A DNA stretch of 30,418 nucleotides from a virus, in IMG/VR virus record IMGVR_UViG_3300025030_000334, positions 1 through 30,418 of that record, one strand, 5' to 3'. Below are positions 1 to 9,900 of the stretch, in pieces. The notes under the pieces are model-generated. The model saw nothing but the letters and a program-made list of their open reading frames with translations, was not told the DNA's origin and did not search any database. The position numbers and the translations under genes were made by a program. Each line of letters opens with the position of its first letter. Position 1 is the first letter of the stretch.

Positions 1-1
1 C

Positions 2-574
2 GGTGAGTCGGAGGACGAGTCCTCTACAATATTAGCCATTAATGAAATGGCACCGCATGAGCGGGAGAAACTGGCGCATGCGATGCTGCAGCGCGGCGAC
101 AAGTCGCCAACGCCCACATTCGACCCCGCGGCCTATGTCGGCGATTCAATCGGTAGCGGCATAGAGCTGGCCTTTGCAACACGCCTGTTCGCAGCAGGCT
201 GCTCAACGGAGGCGGCTGACGAGCTGAACGGCTTTAGAGAGAAGGTCGCGTCTCTGCGATACCGGCCGCGTGACATGATCGCGCTTCTAGAGGACTTCGA
301 TAGCAAGCATAACCTACCGCGTTATTATGGGTCTACGCTGCTCGACCCTATCGCCGCGGTTTACAACACGATAGAGAAGACTGCCGCTGCACGCTGCACG
401 ACTGTACAGGGCCGAGAGGTCCGTGACGAGGACCTGAGAAAACTAGCTGTCAACAAAGTAAAGCTAGCAGAGAAGTTTGGCGAAGACTTTGCCGACACGT
501 TCTCTCGTGACCCGTTCGCCGTCTTTATCTCACTTCCGGACCCGCACAAGAACATCATCGCAGAGATGCTATGA
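2..574 (+). CDS. Hypothetical phage protein, 5' end outside window
   Basis: The reading frame is open from base 2 to the TGA at 572-574, giving at least 190 residues. The first in-frame ATG is at 47, but no Shine-Dalgarno sequence precedes it. The frame reads through the repeat at 30-44 in the same codon phase used inside other genes here, so the gene probably begins before the window. I recognise no domain. The protein is mostly charged and soluble, with no membrane segment. It carries EKVAS and EKTAA segments like those in many neighbouring proteins. Its stop overlaps the next start (ATGA), which suggests translational coupling. Its position just upstream of the portal suggests a head or virion role, but that is inference only. 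Confidence 0.8.
   Translation, partial: GESEDESSTILAINEMAPHEREKLAHAMLQRGDKSPTPTFDPAAYVGDSIGSGIELAFATRLFAAGCSTEAADELNGFREKVASLRYRPRDMIALLEDFDSKHNLPRYYGSTLLDPIAAVYNTIEKTAAARCTTVQGREVRDEDLRKLAVNKVKLAEKFGEDFADTFSRDPFAVFISLPDPHKNIIAEML
30..44. repeat. Dispersed palindrome, copy 1
   Basis: TATTA-GCCAT-TAATG; one outer mismatch. It lies inside the first gene in the common codon phase, encoding ILAIN. Confidence 0.75.
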
Positions 575-1182
575 ACCCCTCGCAGCTGCTAGAAAACCCA
601 GACGCGCACCCACTTCTGTTGCACGAAATTCTGTCGGCAGAGTTCGGGCCTACGTACGCCGGCTGGGGGCCGGAGACGCTGTGGCTAGAGATAAGCAGGG
701 ACATCGGCCCACTAATTAGCCGCAATAAGCATAGGATTCAGGCTGTGCGGTCGGTGCTGGTTAGTACGACAGTAACGGTAGATATCGTCGCGTTCCAGGC
801 CGTAATGTGGGGCCTACTGGGAATGCCTCCGATGTTTGATCAGATAGTCCCCCCTAACGTCGAGGACTTGGCGGGCGGGGTAAAGATTATTAATCATTTA
901 TACAAGTCGTCGCTGAAGTTCGGCATAGACATCTGCGGCTACTGTGCAGCGGTTCTGGCGGACTCCGGCTTCGTACTTGCCCCGCCATTTCTGGACTTTG
1001 CGAATGCCAAGCTAGCGGCGATAAACCCGCCGCAGGACGTAGCGGCTGTGAAAAGTGCGCTTGCAGACATAGCTACACTAGAGCGCGGCTCACGGACAGA
1101 AATTCAGCTTTCAAAGATACACGCCGTAGTAACGCACCTCAAAGGCATGGATGCATTACTAGAGGCGCAGGCTAAGGGGTAA
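571..1182 (+). CDS. Hypothetical protein upstream of portal
   Basis: This 203-residue protein starts at an ATG overlapping the previous TGA by four bases (ATGA) and ends three bases before the portal start, so it sits in a tightly coupled operon. No domain is recognised. It is a mixed, probably helical protein with several moderately hydrophobic stretches but no clear membrane helix. The repeat copy at 888-902 lies in this gene in a codon phase where a perfect right arm would create a TAA stop; that arm is changed to TTATA. The gene is real by coding density and overlap. A head-assembly role is guessed from position alone. Confidence 0.8.
   Translation: MNPSQLLENPDAHPLLLHEILSAEFGPTYAGWGPETLWLEISRDIGPLISRNKHRIQAVRSVLVSTTVTVDIVAFQAVMWGLLGMPPMFDQIVPPNVEDLAGGVKIINHLYKSSLKFGIDICGYCAAVLADSGFVLAPPFLDFANAKLAAINPPQDVAAVKSALADIATLERGSRTEIQLSKIHAVVTHLKGMDALLEAQAKG
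888..902. repeat. Dispersed palindrome, copy 2 (degenerate)
   Basis: TATTA-ATCAT-TTATA. It is coding in a different phase; an intact TAATA arm here would place TAA in frame. Confidence 0.5.
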
Positions 1183-1185
1183 GCA

Positions 1186-3042
1186 ATGTCGTCGTTTCCC
1201 GCCGGTAGAGTTAGTAGAGCCAAGGGTGTCGGGCGCCCGTCGGAGGCGTTTTATCCGTCTCCATTCTTTGACGTAGCGCAGCAGTACATGCCTAGGACGG
1301 TGCGGGAAACGTATCCTTGGGTATCGTTTTACCAGCAGACAAGCCCTATCGTGGCGACAGTTACGTCCAGGCTGGCGGCATACCCAATAACTGATGTCTT
1401 CTACGAAGAGCAGGATGGCGCCTCGGCGCAGTATTCAAACTTCTTCAACGAAGTGCAGCAGCTACGTACCTTCCTTGTAGAGATAAACCTGGACAGGTAC
1501 ACGTATGGAAACGGATTCGCTTCTATAGCGTATCCGTTCGAGAAGAAGCTGACGTGTAAGGCGTGCAAGTACATACAAACGGCTGCTAAGTCTAACTACA
1601 AGTGGCGAAACCACCAATTCCATATGCAGTGCCCTAAGTGCTCGCATACCGGAATTGCCACTGTAACAGACCAGTTCATCAGATCGTCTGAGCGTATCCG
1701 CCTTATACGCTGGCCGCCCGAGTGCATAATTCCTGACCACAACTCTATCACTGGGCAGACGACTTACTACTACTCGATACCTCAGAAACTCCGTAGTGAT
1801 ATCACTATGGGAACGCGGGCCATAATCGAGGAGACCCCGCAGGTATTCATCGAGGCCGTGCGGCTTGGCATGGCGGTGAAGATAGAGAACAGTAAGATTT
1901 TCCACATGCGCCGGCCTTCGATAAGCAGGGCTACCAGCGACGCCTGCCTTGGCAATCCGCTCATAGTTCCAGTTCTCAAGGACTTGTTCCTTGTACAGAT
2001 TCTTAAGAAGTCGCAGGAGGCGGTCGCTCTAGAGCACATTCTTCCAATGCGCAGTGTCTACCCTAATATCACGTCTGATGGGAATAACGTTTACGCCAAC
2101 GTCAACTTGCAGAAGTGGCAGCAAGAGACAGAGCAGCAGATAAGCCGCTGGCGCCAAGACCCTAACTACATATCCGTTGGAACTGTTCCGATGGGCTATC
2201 AGCTCATGGGCGGGCAGGGCCGGTCGTACCTCCTTCACCAGGAGATACGGATGTATACGGAGATGATCGTTGCGGGTATGGGCGTTCCCGTAGCATTCGT
2301 GTTCGGTGAGGCGCAGTTCTCTGGCGCTAACGTAAACATGCGCGCGATGGAAAACGAGTTCATAGGGAACCGAGATGATATGCTTCGCCTCATTAGGTGG
2401 ATGCATAAGGACATCGGGTCCTTCATGGCGTGGCCGGCTGCCGTCCCAAAGATGAAGCCATTCAAGATGGCGGACGATCTGCAGCGCCTTAACTTTGACA
2501 TGCAGCTTGTAACAAGCCGCATCAAGTCGAAGCACTCGTTCATGGCCGCCATTGACGCCGACTACGATAAGGAAATGGAGCTTATCGCGGAGGAAGACAA
2601 GGCCGCGCAGTTACAGCAGCGTGAGAGCACAATCGCGCAGGCTTACCTCAATGGCGAGTCCATGCTGATAGGCGCGGACTTTCAGGCAATGGCTAACGCC
2701 AAGATGGCGGATGCGCAGGCACAGCAGCAAGCCGCTATGGGGCCGCCACCGGGAGAAGAGCAGCCGCAGCAAGGAATGCCGCCACCGGACCCAATGGCAG
2801 AAGAAGCACCACCACAGGGCTATCAGGGGCAGGCCGACCCCACCGCAACAGCGCAAGCATTGGCTAGGCAGATGCAGTCTATGCGTACCGTCGATAGGTA
2901 CAACAGACTGCAGGAGCTAAAAAATACTGATGCCGAGCTAGCCACGCAAGTCGAGCTTCGGCTCAACGGTGGCGGCGTTGATATGCGGCCACTGCCCTCC
3001 AAACTTCCGCCTAGACGCGGCCCTGGCAACGCAATCATCTAA
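1186..3042 (+). CDS. Portal protein
   Basis: This 618-residue protein looks like a phage portal, the dodecameric ring at the head vertex through which DNA is packaged and which contacts the terminase and tail. Supporting segments include SPIVATVTSRLAAYPI near residue 50, RYTYGNGFASIAYP near residue 105, and the stretch around residues 350-400 containing EMIVAGMGVPVAFVFGEAQF and NVNMRAMENEF, the usual arrangement of portal stem and wing regions. An unusual insertion at about residues 124-155 has two CxxC pairs (CKAC and CPKC), a likely zinc ribbon. The C-terminal 100 residues are rich in Pro, Gln and Met, probably disordered. AAGGGG lies six bases before the ATG. The gene is followed by a repeat copy and a terminator hairpin. 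Confidence 0.82.
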   Translation: MSSFPAGRVSRAKGVGRPSEAFYPSPFFDVAQQYMPRTVRETYPWVSFYQQTSPIVATVTSRLAAYPITDVFYEEQDGASAQYSNFFNEVQQLRTFLVEINLDRYTYGNGFASIAYPFEKKLTCKACKYIQTAAKSNYKWRNHQFHMQCPKCSHTGIATVTDQFIRSSERIRLIRWPPECIIPDHNSITGQTTYYYSIPQKLRSDITMGTRAIIEETPQVFIEAVRLGMAVKIENSKIFHMRRPSISRATSDACLGNPLIVPVLKDLFLVQILKKSQEAVALEHILPMRSVYPNITSDGNNVYANVNLQKWQQETEQQISRWRQDPNYISVGTVPMGYQLMGGQGRSYLLHQEIRMYTEMIVAGMGVPVAFVFGEAQFSGANVNMRAMENEFIGNRDDMLRLIRWMHKDIGSFMAWPAAVPKMKPFKMADDLQRLNFDMQLVTSRIKSKHSFMAAIDADYDKEMELIAEEDKAAQLQQRESTIAQAYLNGESMLIGADFQAMANAKMADAQAQQQAAMGPPPGEEQPQQGMPPPDPMAEEAPPQGYQGQADPTATAQALARQMQSMRTVDRYNRLQELKNTDAELATQVELRLNGGGVDMRPLPSKLPPRRGPGNAII

Positions 3043-3046
3043 TCAG

Positions 3047-3061
3047 TATTAATCATTAATA
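3047..3061. repeat. Dispersed palindrome, copy 3
   Basis: TATTA-ATCAT-TAATA, part of a perfect 19-bp palindrome (3045-3063). It lies between the portal stop and the terminator hairpin. Confidence 0.9.
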
Positions 3062-3070
3062 CTAGGTAAA

Positions 3071-3090
3071 GAAAAGGCTGCCGCCTTTTC
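3071..3090. terminator. Bidirectional intrinsic terminator
   Basis: A perfect 8-bp stem, GAAAAGGC and GCCTTTTC, with a TGCC loop lies between the convergent ends of the portal gene (+) and the minus-strand cassette. On the minus strand the stem is followed by TTTACC, extending the T-rich tail. On the + strand the T's are inside the stem. It is best suited to ending minus-strand transcripts and may serve both directions. Confidence 0.7.
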
Positions 3091-3109
3091 CCCGGTTCCC
3101 GCCGGATGG

Positions 3110-3379
3110 TCAGCGTTCTGCTACAAACGTCCGTGGCTCCCAGCGGTTAGTCACCAGACGGTCGAGTAGGTAGCGGAACCTCCTCTCGATATATCGACGT
3201 GCCGATGACTCTCCGTCGAATGAAGTCCGCCGCGCGTCGCCCACAATAACAACTACCCACTCACCTGCACCTCCGTCGTAGAACGCCAACAGTGACTCCC
3301 CGTCAACGTTGTACAGTCTGCGCCCTTTCCACCGCAGTGGCGGCGCATGTGTAATACTCACAATGCTGTCTCCTTCCAT
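3110..3379 (-). CDS. Small hypothetical protein
   Basis: This 89-residue minus-strand gene is read away from the RNA polymerase gene. A strong GGAGG lies four bases upstream of its ATG, and it follows the 85-residue gene by 19 bases, so the two form a small operon. The protein is basic at its C terminus, with many Arg residues after residue 55, and has a short beta-like segment (EWVVVIVGDARR) in the middle. No domain is recognised. Its minus orientation inside a + strand structural block, together with a hairpin terminator just downstream, is typical of an independently expressed accessory (moron-like) gene. That reading is inference. Confidence 0.7.
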   Translation of the reverse strand: MEGDSIVSITHAPPLRWKGRRLYNVDGESLLAFYDGGAGEWVVVIVGDARRTSFDGESSARRYIERRFRYLLDRLVTNRWEPRTFVAER

Positions 3380-3398
3380 TTATCCTCCTTCACCCTTC

Positions 3399-3656
3399 TT
3401 ATGCCAAAATCTCCACTCTAGTTGCGGTCTGCGCGAGGTTTATAACGTGCGCAATGAGTACATTCGAGTACTCATTGCACGTTGGGCAGACGCCGGTGGT
3501 GTAGTAGCCCTTCAGCGCAAAAGTGTTCTTCTCCGCGCAGGCCGGGCACACCCACCCCATCGGTGTTATTCTGCTGGCCCTCTTGAAATGCCTGCACGCA
3601 TCACACCTTGTCGGGGTGTGGCATGGCGCAGGCGTAAACTCACAGCGTACTGACAT
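3399..3656 (-). CDS. Small zinc-ribbon-like protein
   Basis: This 85-residue minus-strand gene has three Cys pairs: CDAC near residue 18, CPAC near residue 37 and CPTC near residue 58. That pattern suits a small zinc-ribbon or zinc-finger protein that binds nucleic acid or a protein partner. No specific family is recognised. GGAGGG lies just before the ATG. The gene stands immediately after an intrinsic terminator that separates it from a 20-codon ORF, so its expression may depend on read-through or antitermination. The 89-residue gene follows 19 bases later. Confidence 0.75.
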   Translation of the reverse strand: MSVRCEFTPAPCHTPTRCDACRHFKRASRITPMGWVCPACAEKNTFALKGYYTTGVCPTCNEYSNVLIAHVINLAQTATRVEILA

Positions 3657-3676
3657 CTTCCCTCCAAAGTAAAAAC

Positions 3677-3697
3677 GCGCGGGATAGTTTCCCGCGC
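3677..3697 (-). terminator. Intrinsic terminator between leader ORF and 85-aa gene
   Basis: An 8-bp GC-rich stem (GCGCGGGA and TCCCGCGC) has a 5-base loop. Read on the minus strand it is followed by GTTTTTAC, a standard rho-independent terminator. It lies 9 bases after the TAA of the 20-codon ORF and about 20 bases before the start of the next minus-strand gene, in the position of an attenuator. Confidence 0.8.
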
Positions 3698-3706
3698 CTA
3701 CTTCAC

Positions 3707-3769
3707 TTACTTGCTACTACCGCCCAACGCCTCTTCTACATCGTCCTTTGTGTCACTTACTGACGACAT
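3707..3769 (-). CDS. 20-residue leader-like ORF
   Basis: A minus-strand ATG at 3769 opens a 20-codon frame ending in TAA at 3709-3707, encoding MSSVSDTKDDVEEALGGSSK. GGAG lies six bases upstream of the ATG, a good ribosome site for so short a frame. An intrinsic terminator begins 9 bases after the stop. The peptide is acidic and Ser-rich, with no run of one amino acid as in classical biosynthetic leader peptides. It could be a leader peptide for attenuation, a free micropeptide, or chance. The ribosome site and the adjacent terminator are seen directly; the role is inferred. Confidence 0.5.
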   Translation of the reverse strand: MSSVSDTKDDVEEALGGSSK

Positions 3770-3855
3770 TGGATTCTCCACAACAAAGCGGGACTCTGCC
3801 TTCTATGAATTCAGTCTAATACATGCGTGTATAGTCCCATAATTCTTATACCAAT

Positions 3856-3870
3856 TATTAATCATTAATA
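3856..3870. repeat. Dispersed palindrome, copy 4
   Basis: TATTA-ATCAT-TAATA in the divergent control region of the RNA polymerase gene. It starts 32 bp from copy 5. Confidence 0.9.
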
Positions 3871-3887
3871 GCACGGCCTGCATCCAT

Positions 3888-3902
3888 TATTAGTCGTTAA
3901 TA
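3888..3902. repeat. Dispersed palindrome, copy 5
   Basis: TATTA-GTCGT-TAATA, 54 bp before the RNA polymerase start codon. It is paired with copy 4. Confidence 0.9.
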
Positions 3903-3956
3903 TTGTATGCGCGGCGACTAAGTGGTAGACTAATTGGGTATTTTACGGAGTCCACA

Positions 3957-6900
3957 ATGTCCGAGCAGGTACATTCGTTAGATCCCGAGACAACGATGTC
4001 TCTCCTACTAAACAACGTAGTAGGCGCTATAGGTACGTACTTTCCCTTTGCAGGTAAGACGCAGAGGTTGGAGGCAACGAAGGTCTATGCCGGTACAAAC
4101 GAACTCGACGTTGACAATATCGAAGCTCAGAAGAATGCGAAGCTTCGAGGTAGAACTTGGTCGATTCCAATATATGCTGACCTCGCCCTTAAGAACATTG
4201 CCACTGGAGAAGTCGTTTCCTCCGCAACTAAAGTCACAGTTGCTCAGCTGCCCCACATTACCCGGCGATATTCGTACATCGTTGACGGTTCGGAGTATCA
4301 GGCTGACCACCAGTGGCGCCTCAAAGCAGGGGCGTATTCTCGCGTCAAGGGTAACGGTGAGCTTGAGACCCAGTTTAACCTTTCAAAAGGAAAAGGTTTC
4401 AGAGTCCAGTTCGACCCCGTAAAGCGTACGGTGCAGATGCAGTACGGTACGTCGAACATCTCCGCGTACCCAGTGCTCAAGGCCCTCGGTGTCTCAGACG
4501 ACGAGATAAAGAAGGCGTGGGGCGACGAGCTATTTTCTGCGGTATCCAAGGAAAACAAGAAGGGCCAGCTAATGCGGTTGGCCAAGATTCTAGATAAGAA
4601 GTTAGTAGCTACTGATGAGAACTCAGCGGCGGATATTGTCCGCACGCAGATGTCTCTCACTAAGCTAGATCCAGAGACAACCGAGATAACGCTTGGTAAG
4701 TCGTTCGACTCGGTTACTGGCGACAGTGTTTTATTAGCTGCTAATAAGTTGATTAAGATAAACAGAGGCGAAGCCGCGCCAGATGAGCGCGACTCGATTC
4801 TGTTCAAAGAGTTGTGGAACATCGCGGACCACATACCTGAGCGAATAATCAACTCTAAGAATCAGCTTCAGATGAAGCTGCGTAACAACATCGACCGCAA
4901 GACTGAGGTCCGTGGGATCGTTACGCCTGACTTGTTTAGCATGCCTATCAAGTCGTTCTTTACGGCTACGTCGCTTTCACAGCAGCCGGACCAGACTAAC
5001 CCGGTAGACATGATTGGCGCGCATCTGCGCACCACGTTGATGGGCACTGGCGGCATCGGTAGTGACAACGCTGTTGCGCTGGAGGCCAAGCAGACACATC
5101 CAAGCCAGCTTGGTATCATCGACCCGGTGCACACCCCGGAGGGTGAACGAAGCGGCATCTCCACGCACCTAGCACTTGGCGTCTCCAAACGCGGACTTAG
5201 CCCGACTATGCGCCTGTGGGATACCGAGAAGAAGGAATGGACCGATAAGAGTCCGCTAGAGCTGCGTAATTCTATGGTCGCCTTTGCTGACCAGTACGAT
5301 ATGACTAGCGGGACTCCGAAGGCATTAACTAATAATATTGTGGCAGTTAGTCCTGGTGGCGGAGACCCGCGGTCTATCTCAAAAGACGAGATAGACTACG
5401 TTATCCGCAGCCCTAAGGCGATGTTCTCATTCGCCGCCAACCTAGTGCCATTCCTGCCGTCCGTTCAGCCCAACCGTGCGGAGATGGCCACCAGGCACAT
5501 TGAGCAGACTGTAGCCCTCAAGCACAGGGAAGAACCGCTCGTGCAGTCGTCCTCTGGCTCAGAGCGTTCGGACATCTCATCATGGGAAAAGTTGCTCGGC
5601 AAGCAGCACTCGCATCGCTCGCCAGTTGCCGGTGTAGTCACAGCAGTTACGCCAGGAAAGATGACCATAAAGGATGGTAAGGGCGCGTCGCACGTTGTGC
5701 AGCTATACGACAACTTCCCGCTTAACGAGAAGAAGACTTTTACGAACAGCGAGGCGACAGTAAAGGTCGGAGACAAGGTAGATAAGGGAGACCTTGTCGC
5801 GGATACTAACTACACAAAGAATGGCGTGCTGGCCCTTGGTACTAACCTGCGCGTTGGGTATCTGGCCTTTCGTGGCGGCACGTTCGAGGACGGCATCGTC
5901 GTATCGGAGACAGCTTCCAAGAAACTCACGAGCGAGCATCTAAGCAAAGAGCGGTTATTCGCGGATACCGACGCGGTGTTTGACTTGCGGAAGTTCCGAG
6001 GAAACTTCCCTTCCAAGATCACAGACGAGAACGCCAAAAAGCTAGACCCGAGCGGTGTCATACGTAAGGGAATGGTTGTGTCACCAGGTGACACCATAGT
6101 CGCCGCTATGCGAAAGGCTGACCCGTCGTCTGAGCAGATAATGCTCAAGGGTCTGCATAGAGCGCTTGCCAAGCCTTATCGCGACTTATCGATAGTGTGG
6201 GACAAGCCCATCTCTGGAGTCGTGACTGACGTGGCGATAAACGGGCGGGAAACCACGGTCTTTGTCAAGACCGAGGAGCCGGCCGACGTAGCCGATAAGC
6301 TCTGCTACGCAGCTGACCATGAGATATTAACCATTAATGGTTGGAAGCTTGTGGCCGATATTATCGTCGGCGACTTAGTAGCTTCTCTAAACAGAGTTAC
6401 AGGTTACATAGAGTATGTGCGGGTCGAGGCCACGCACACGTACGGCTGTGTAGACGAGAACCTTTATACGTTAGAAACTACGCAGGTTTCTATGGCCGTT
6501 ACCAAGGACCACGGCCTGTGGGCGATGCCTCGGAAAGAGCAGCGCTACCGTGAAATCAAGGCGATAGACCTGTACGGAAAGTACTACCGCCTAAAGATGT
6601 GCGGTAAGTGGGCTGGCATCGACCAGGCATACTTCACCTTTCCCTCTACCGTTGTGTATGCAGGCCAGCACGGAAACGGAGTCAGAACGCTGCCCGAGGT
6701 GGCATGGCCAATGGCGACGTATCTGATGATACTCGGCATGTACCTCTCGGAGGGTAACTGCGTTTGGGATGATAAGAACGGTAACTACAGCATCCAGATA
6801 TGCCAGGTTAAGCCGGCCAACGTAGCGCAGCTAGTGAGGGCGCTTGAGGACTCGGGAATCGCGTATCGTCGTAATGGCGATAAGTTCGTAATAACTGGCA

Positions 6901-9900
6901 AGCAGATAATGCTCCATTTCCATCAGTTCGGTTTGTGCTACGAGAAGTTCATACCAGAGTGGGTATTCGCTCTTCCGCCGGCTAAGCTGGACATACTCTA
7001 TAAGTGGCTAATGTGGGGCGACGGTAACGAGACTGGCACCAGCCATTCTTATGCTACTACGTCTAGACAGCTGGCCGATGGCGTGCAGCGCTTGTTGCTG
7101 CATATCGGCCTCGCGGGCAAGATAGACGTTAAACCTGCGTGCGACGGCGTTATAAAGGGAGTCAGCTACAAGTTCCGCGAGTGCTATAGGGTAGCGGTGT
7201 ACCGCGATAAGCTGCGCCCTACCATAAATCACGGCCATCACGATACGCAGAACGGGCAGGAAGAATGCCTACGGCCCTATACAGGCAATGTCCACTGCGT
7301 AACGCTAGCTGAAAACCACGTCCTGTACACTAGGCGCAATGGTAAGGCGCATTGGTCGTGCAATAGCGGCCGCTTCGGTAACAAGGGTGTTATCTCCATG
7401 GTGCTCCCAGACGCAGAGATGCCGAAGGACGCCGAGGGTAACCCAATAGAAATCATAATGAACCCGTCCGGTGTCCCGGGCCGAATAAACCCTGGGCAGG
7501 TTCTTGAGACTTCCATAACCAACGCGGCAAAAGCAGCCGGCATGGTTGTGGAGGTGAACAGCTTTGAGAAGAACCCCGACAAACTGCTAGCGTTCGTCCC
7601 TCCGGCCGGTAAGGTGCAGGTGGATGGGCACTTCCGCACTGTGAAAACCAAGGATGGCGAAAAGCGCATCTGGATAAAGCCGTACGAGTACAATAGAGAA
7701 AAGGGCTTTTACGGCGCGGTAGATTCCGCCCTTAAGCAGTACGGTGTTTCTGAGACTACGGAGCTATTCGATTCCACCACTGGGAAGTCTCTGGGACAGG
7801 TGTTGACCGGGTATCAGTACGTCCACAAGCAGAAGCACCAGGTTGCTAGCAAACTCAATGTGCGCGCGCATGGTCACGGCTTTGGCTACGACCAGAACGG
7901 ACAGCCACGCCCATCTGGTAGGCACGACGGTGCGCAGCGTTTCGGCGAATTGGGTCTGTACGCCATGCTCGCGCACGGAGCCACCGCCAACATCCGAGAG
8001 GCTCTCTCGTACAAGTGCTTCCCCTATCACGAGAAGGTGCTGACAGAGCACGGCATGATAGAGATTGGTAAGATTGTTACGAACCGCATGGACGTGCGCG
8101 TAGCCAGCAAGAATCCTGACGGGACGCTGGATTACAAGAACATAACGAACTATTGGCGTCGGCCGATGCACGGCGTCGACATATTAGCGGTTAATACTTA
8201 CGCCAGCATCGATAACATCTCCTACCGGAGAACACGGATTACCTGCGCGGACACACACGAGTTCTATACTGTACGCGGCAAGGTGCACGCCAAAGACCTC
8301 TGTCAAGACGACATGTTGCTCACGCCCGGTAGCCGTATTTCTCAGGTCCAGCGAGAAGTGATCATAGGGTCACTATTGGGTGACGGGTCTCTTATTAAGA
8401 AAGCCTCAACGCAGTTCCCCTCCTTTCAGGAACGGCACTGCCTGGCGCAGCGCGACTACCTGCAGTTCAAAGCCGACGTTCTCGAGAACCTCTCTTACCC
8501 GCGTGACGTGCGAGAATACAATGCCGGCGAAGAAGGTTTCAATGTCGGTCAGCAGATGGTTGAATGGCGTACCAACTGCCATCCGGAATTGCTGCCATTG
8601 CACGAGACGTTCTATGCCACCGGCGAGCGCCGCTTTCCTGCACGTGTATGGGAAGAGCTGACTTTGCTGAGCCTTGCGATATGGTTTCAGGACGACGGGG
8701 CCGGTTTCATAGCCAAGGGCAACGTTGACCCTACGATTAATATCGCCGCCTGCTCTATGACCCCGGAAGAGCTGGACAACGCCGCCGCCGCCATAGAGCG
8801 TCTGACGGGCGTTAGGTTTAACGTTTATTACGATGATGGATACCTAGTGAAGCAGGGCGTAGAAACGCACAAGTTCATACTTGCAGTGGCGCCGTATATA
8901 CATCCAGTGATGCAGTATAAACTTTGTGGGCTGGCTCTAGAGCCCGGTGGGGCTATAGCACGGACGCTAGCGGGTGCTATCGGGGAAATACAGCTAGTTC
9001 CTGTACCGGTGCTAGGCACGAAGAAGTTGGGAAAGGGCGAAGCGCTGTCTAGATGGCGTGGCGAATACCTGTTCAATCTGGAGGTAGAGGATACCCACTG
9101 TTACTTTGTTCGTAACATTCTCGTTGGGAACTCTGATAGGCAGCAGGACGAGGTGTGGACGGCGATTCAGACTGGGCAGCCGCTCCCCGCTCCCCGGACA
9201 AGCTTTGCATACAGTAAGTTCTTGGCCTATCTGCAGGCAGTCGGCGTCAGCGTTGAGAAGAACGGCAACGAGCTTAAGCTCGTTCCGCTGACAGACGCAC
9301 AGGTCTTGGATATGTCGAGTGGTGAGCTTAAAGACGCTACTAAGGTAGTCCGCGGTAAAGACCTAACTGTCGAGAAAGACGGGCTGTTCGACGAGAAGAT
9401 TACCGGTGGTCCGGGCGGCAAGAAGTGGTCACACATAACTCTTGCGGAGCCTATTCCTAACCCGCTGTACGAGACTGCTGTCATGTCCATCCTGGGGCTG
9501 ACTGGCAAGCGGTATGAAGAAATATTAATGGGTAATGAAAAGCTGGGCGAGAAGACCGGCCCGGCGGCAATAACAGCTGCGCTAGAAAAAGTCGACGTGG
9601 ACAAAGAGATAGTCCTGGCCAAAGAGGACCTGCGCACCGCTAGGCGCGATGAGCTTAATCGTCTTAATCGGCGTACCAAGTACCTCATAGCGCTAAAGAA
9701 TCTAGACATGCGTCCGGAGGATGCCTACGTCACTAAGCACGTCGGCGTTATACCTCCTATCTTCCGCCCAGTTACCGCCATGGAGTCTGGAGACCTGAAT
9801 GTCGACGGTATAAACTTGCTGTACAGAGACGTTGCCATGATGTCTCAGAAGCTGCAGCAGGCTCGCGGCGTATTGCCGGAGAAGGAAATCGCCAAGCTGC

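Larger units (their letters stand above)
3770..3956. promoter_or_regulatory. Divergent control region upstream of RNA polymerase gene
   Basis: This 187-bp AT-rich interval separates the divergent minus cassette and the RNA polymerase gene and must hold promoters for one or both. It contains two copies of the dispersed palindrome (3856-3870 and 3888-3902), starting 32 bp apart. A short inverted repeat, ATACA-TGCG-TGTAT, lies at about 3816-3829. On the minus strand a TATACA element lies downstream of the first palindrome, but its possible -35 (TTGGTA) is only 15 bp away, so I do not call a sigma-70 promoter. The RNA polymerase ribosome site is GGAG at 3947-3950, six bases before the ATG at 3957. 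Confidence 0.6.

Noticed and set aside
3903-3956. 18-residue N-terminal extension of the RNA polymerase
   Set aside because: It has no ribosome site and would begin at the edge of palindrome copy 5. ATG 3957 has a well-placed GGAG.
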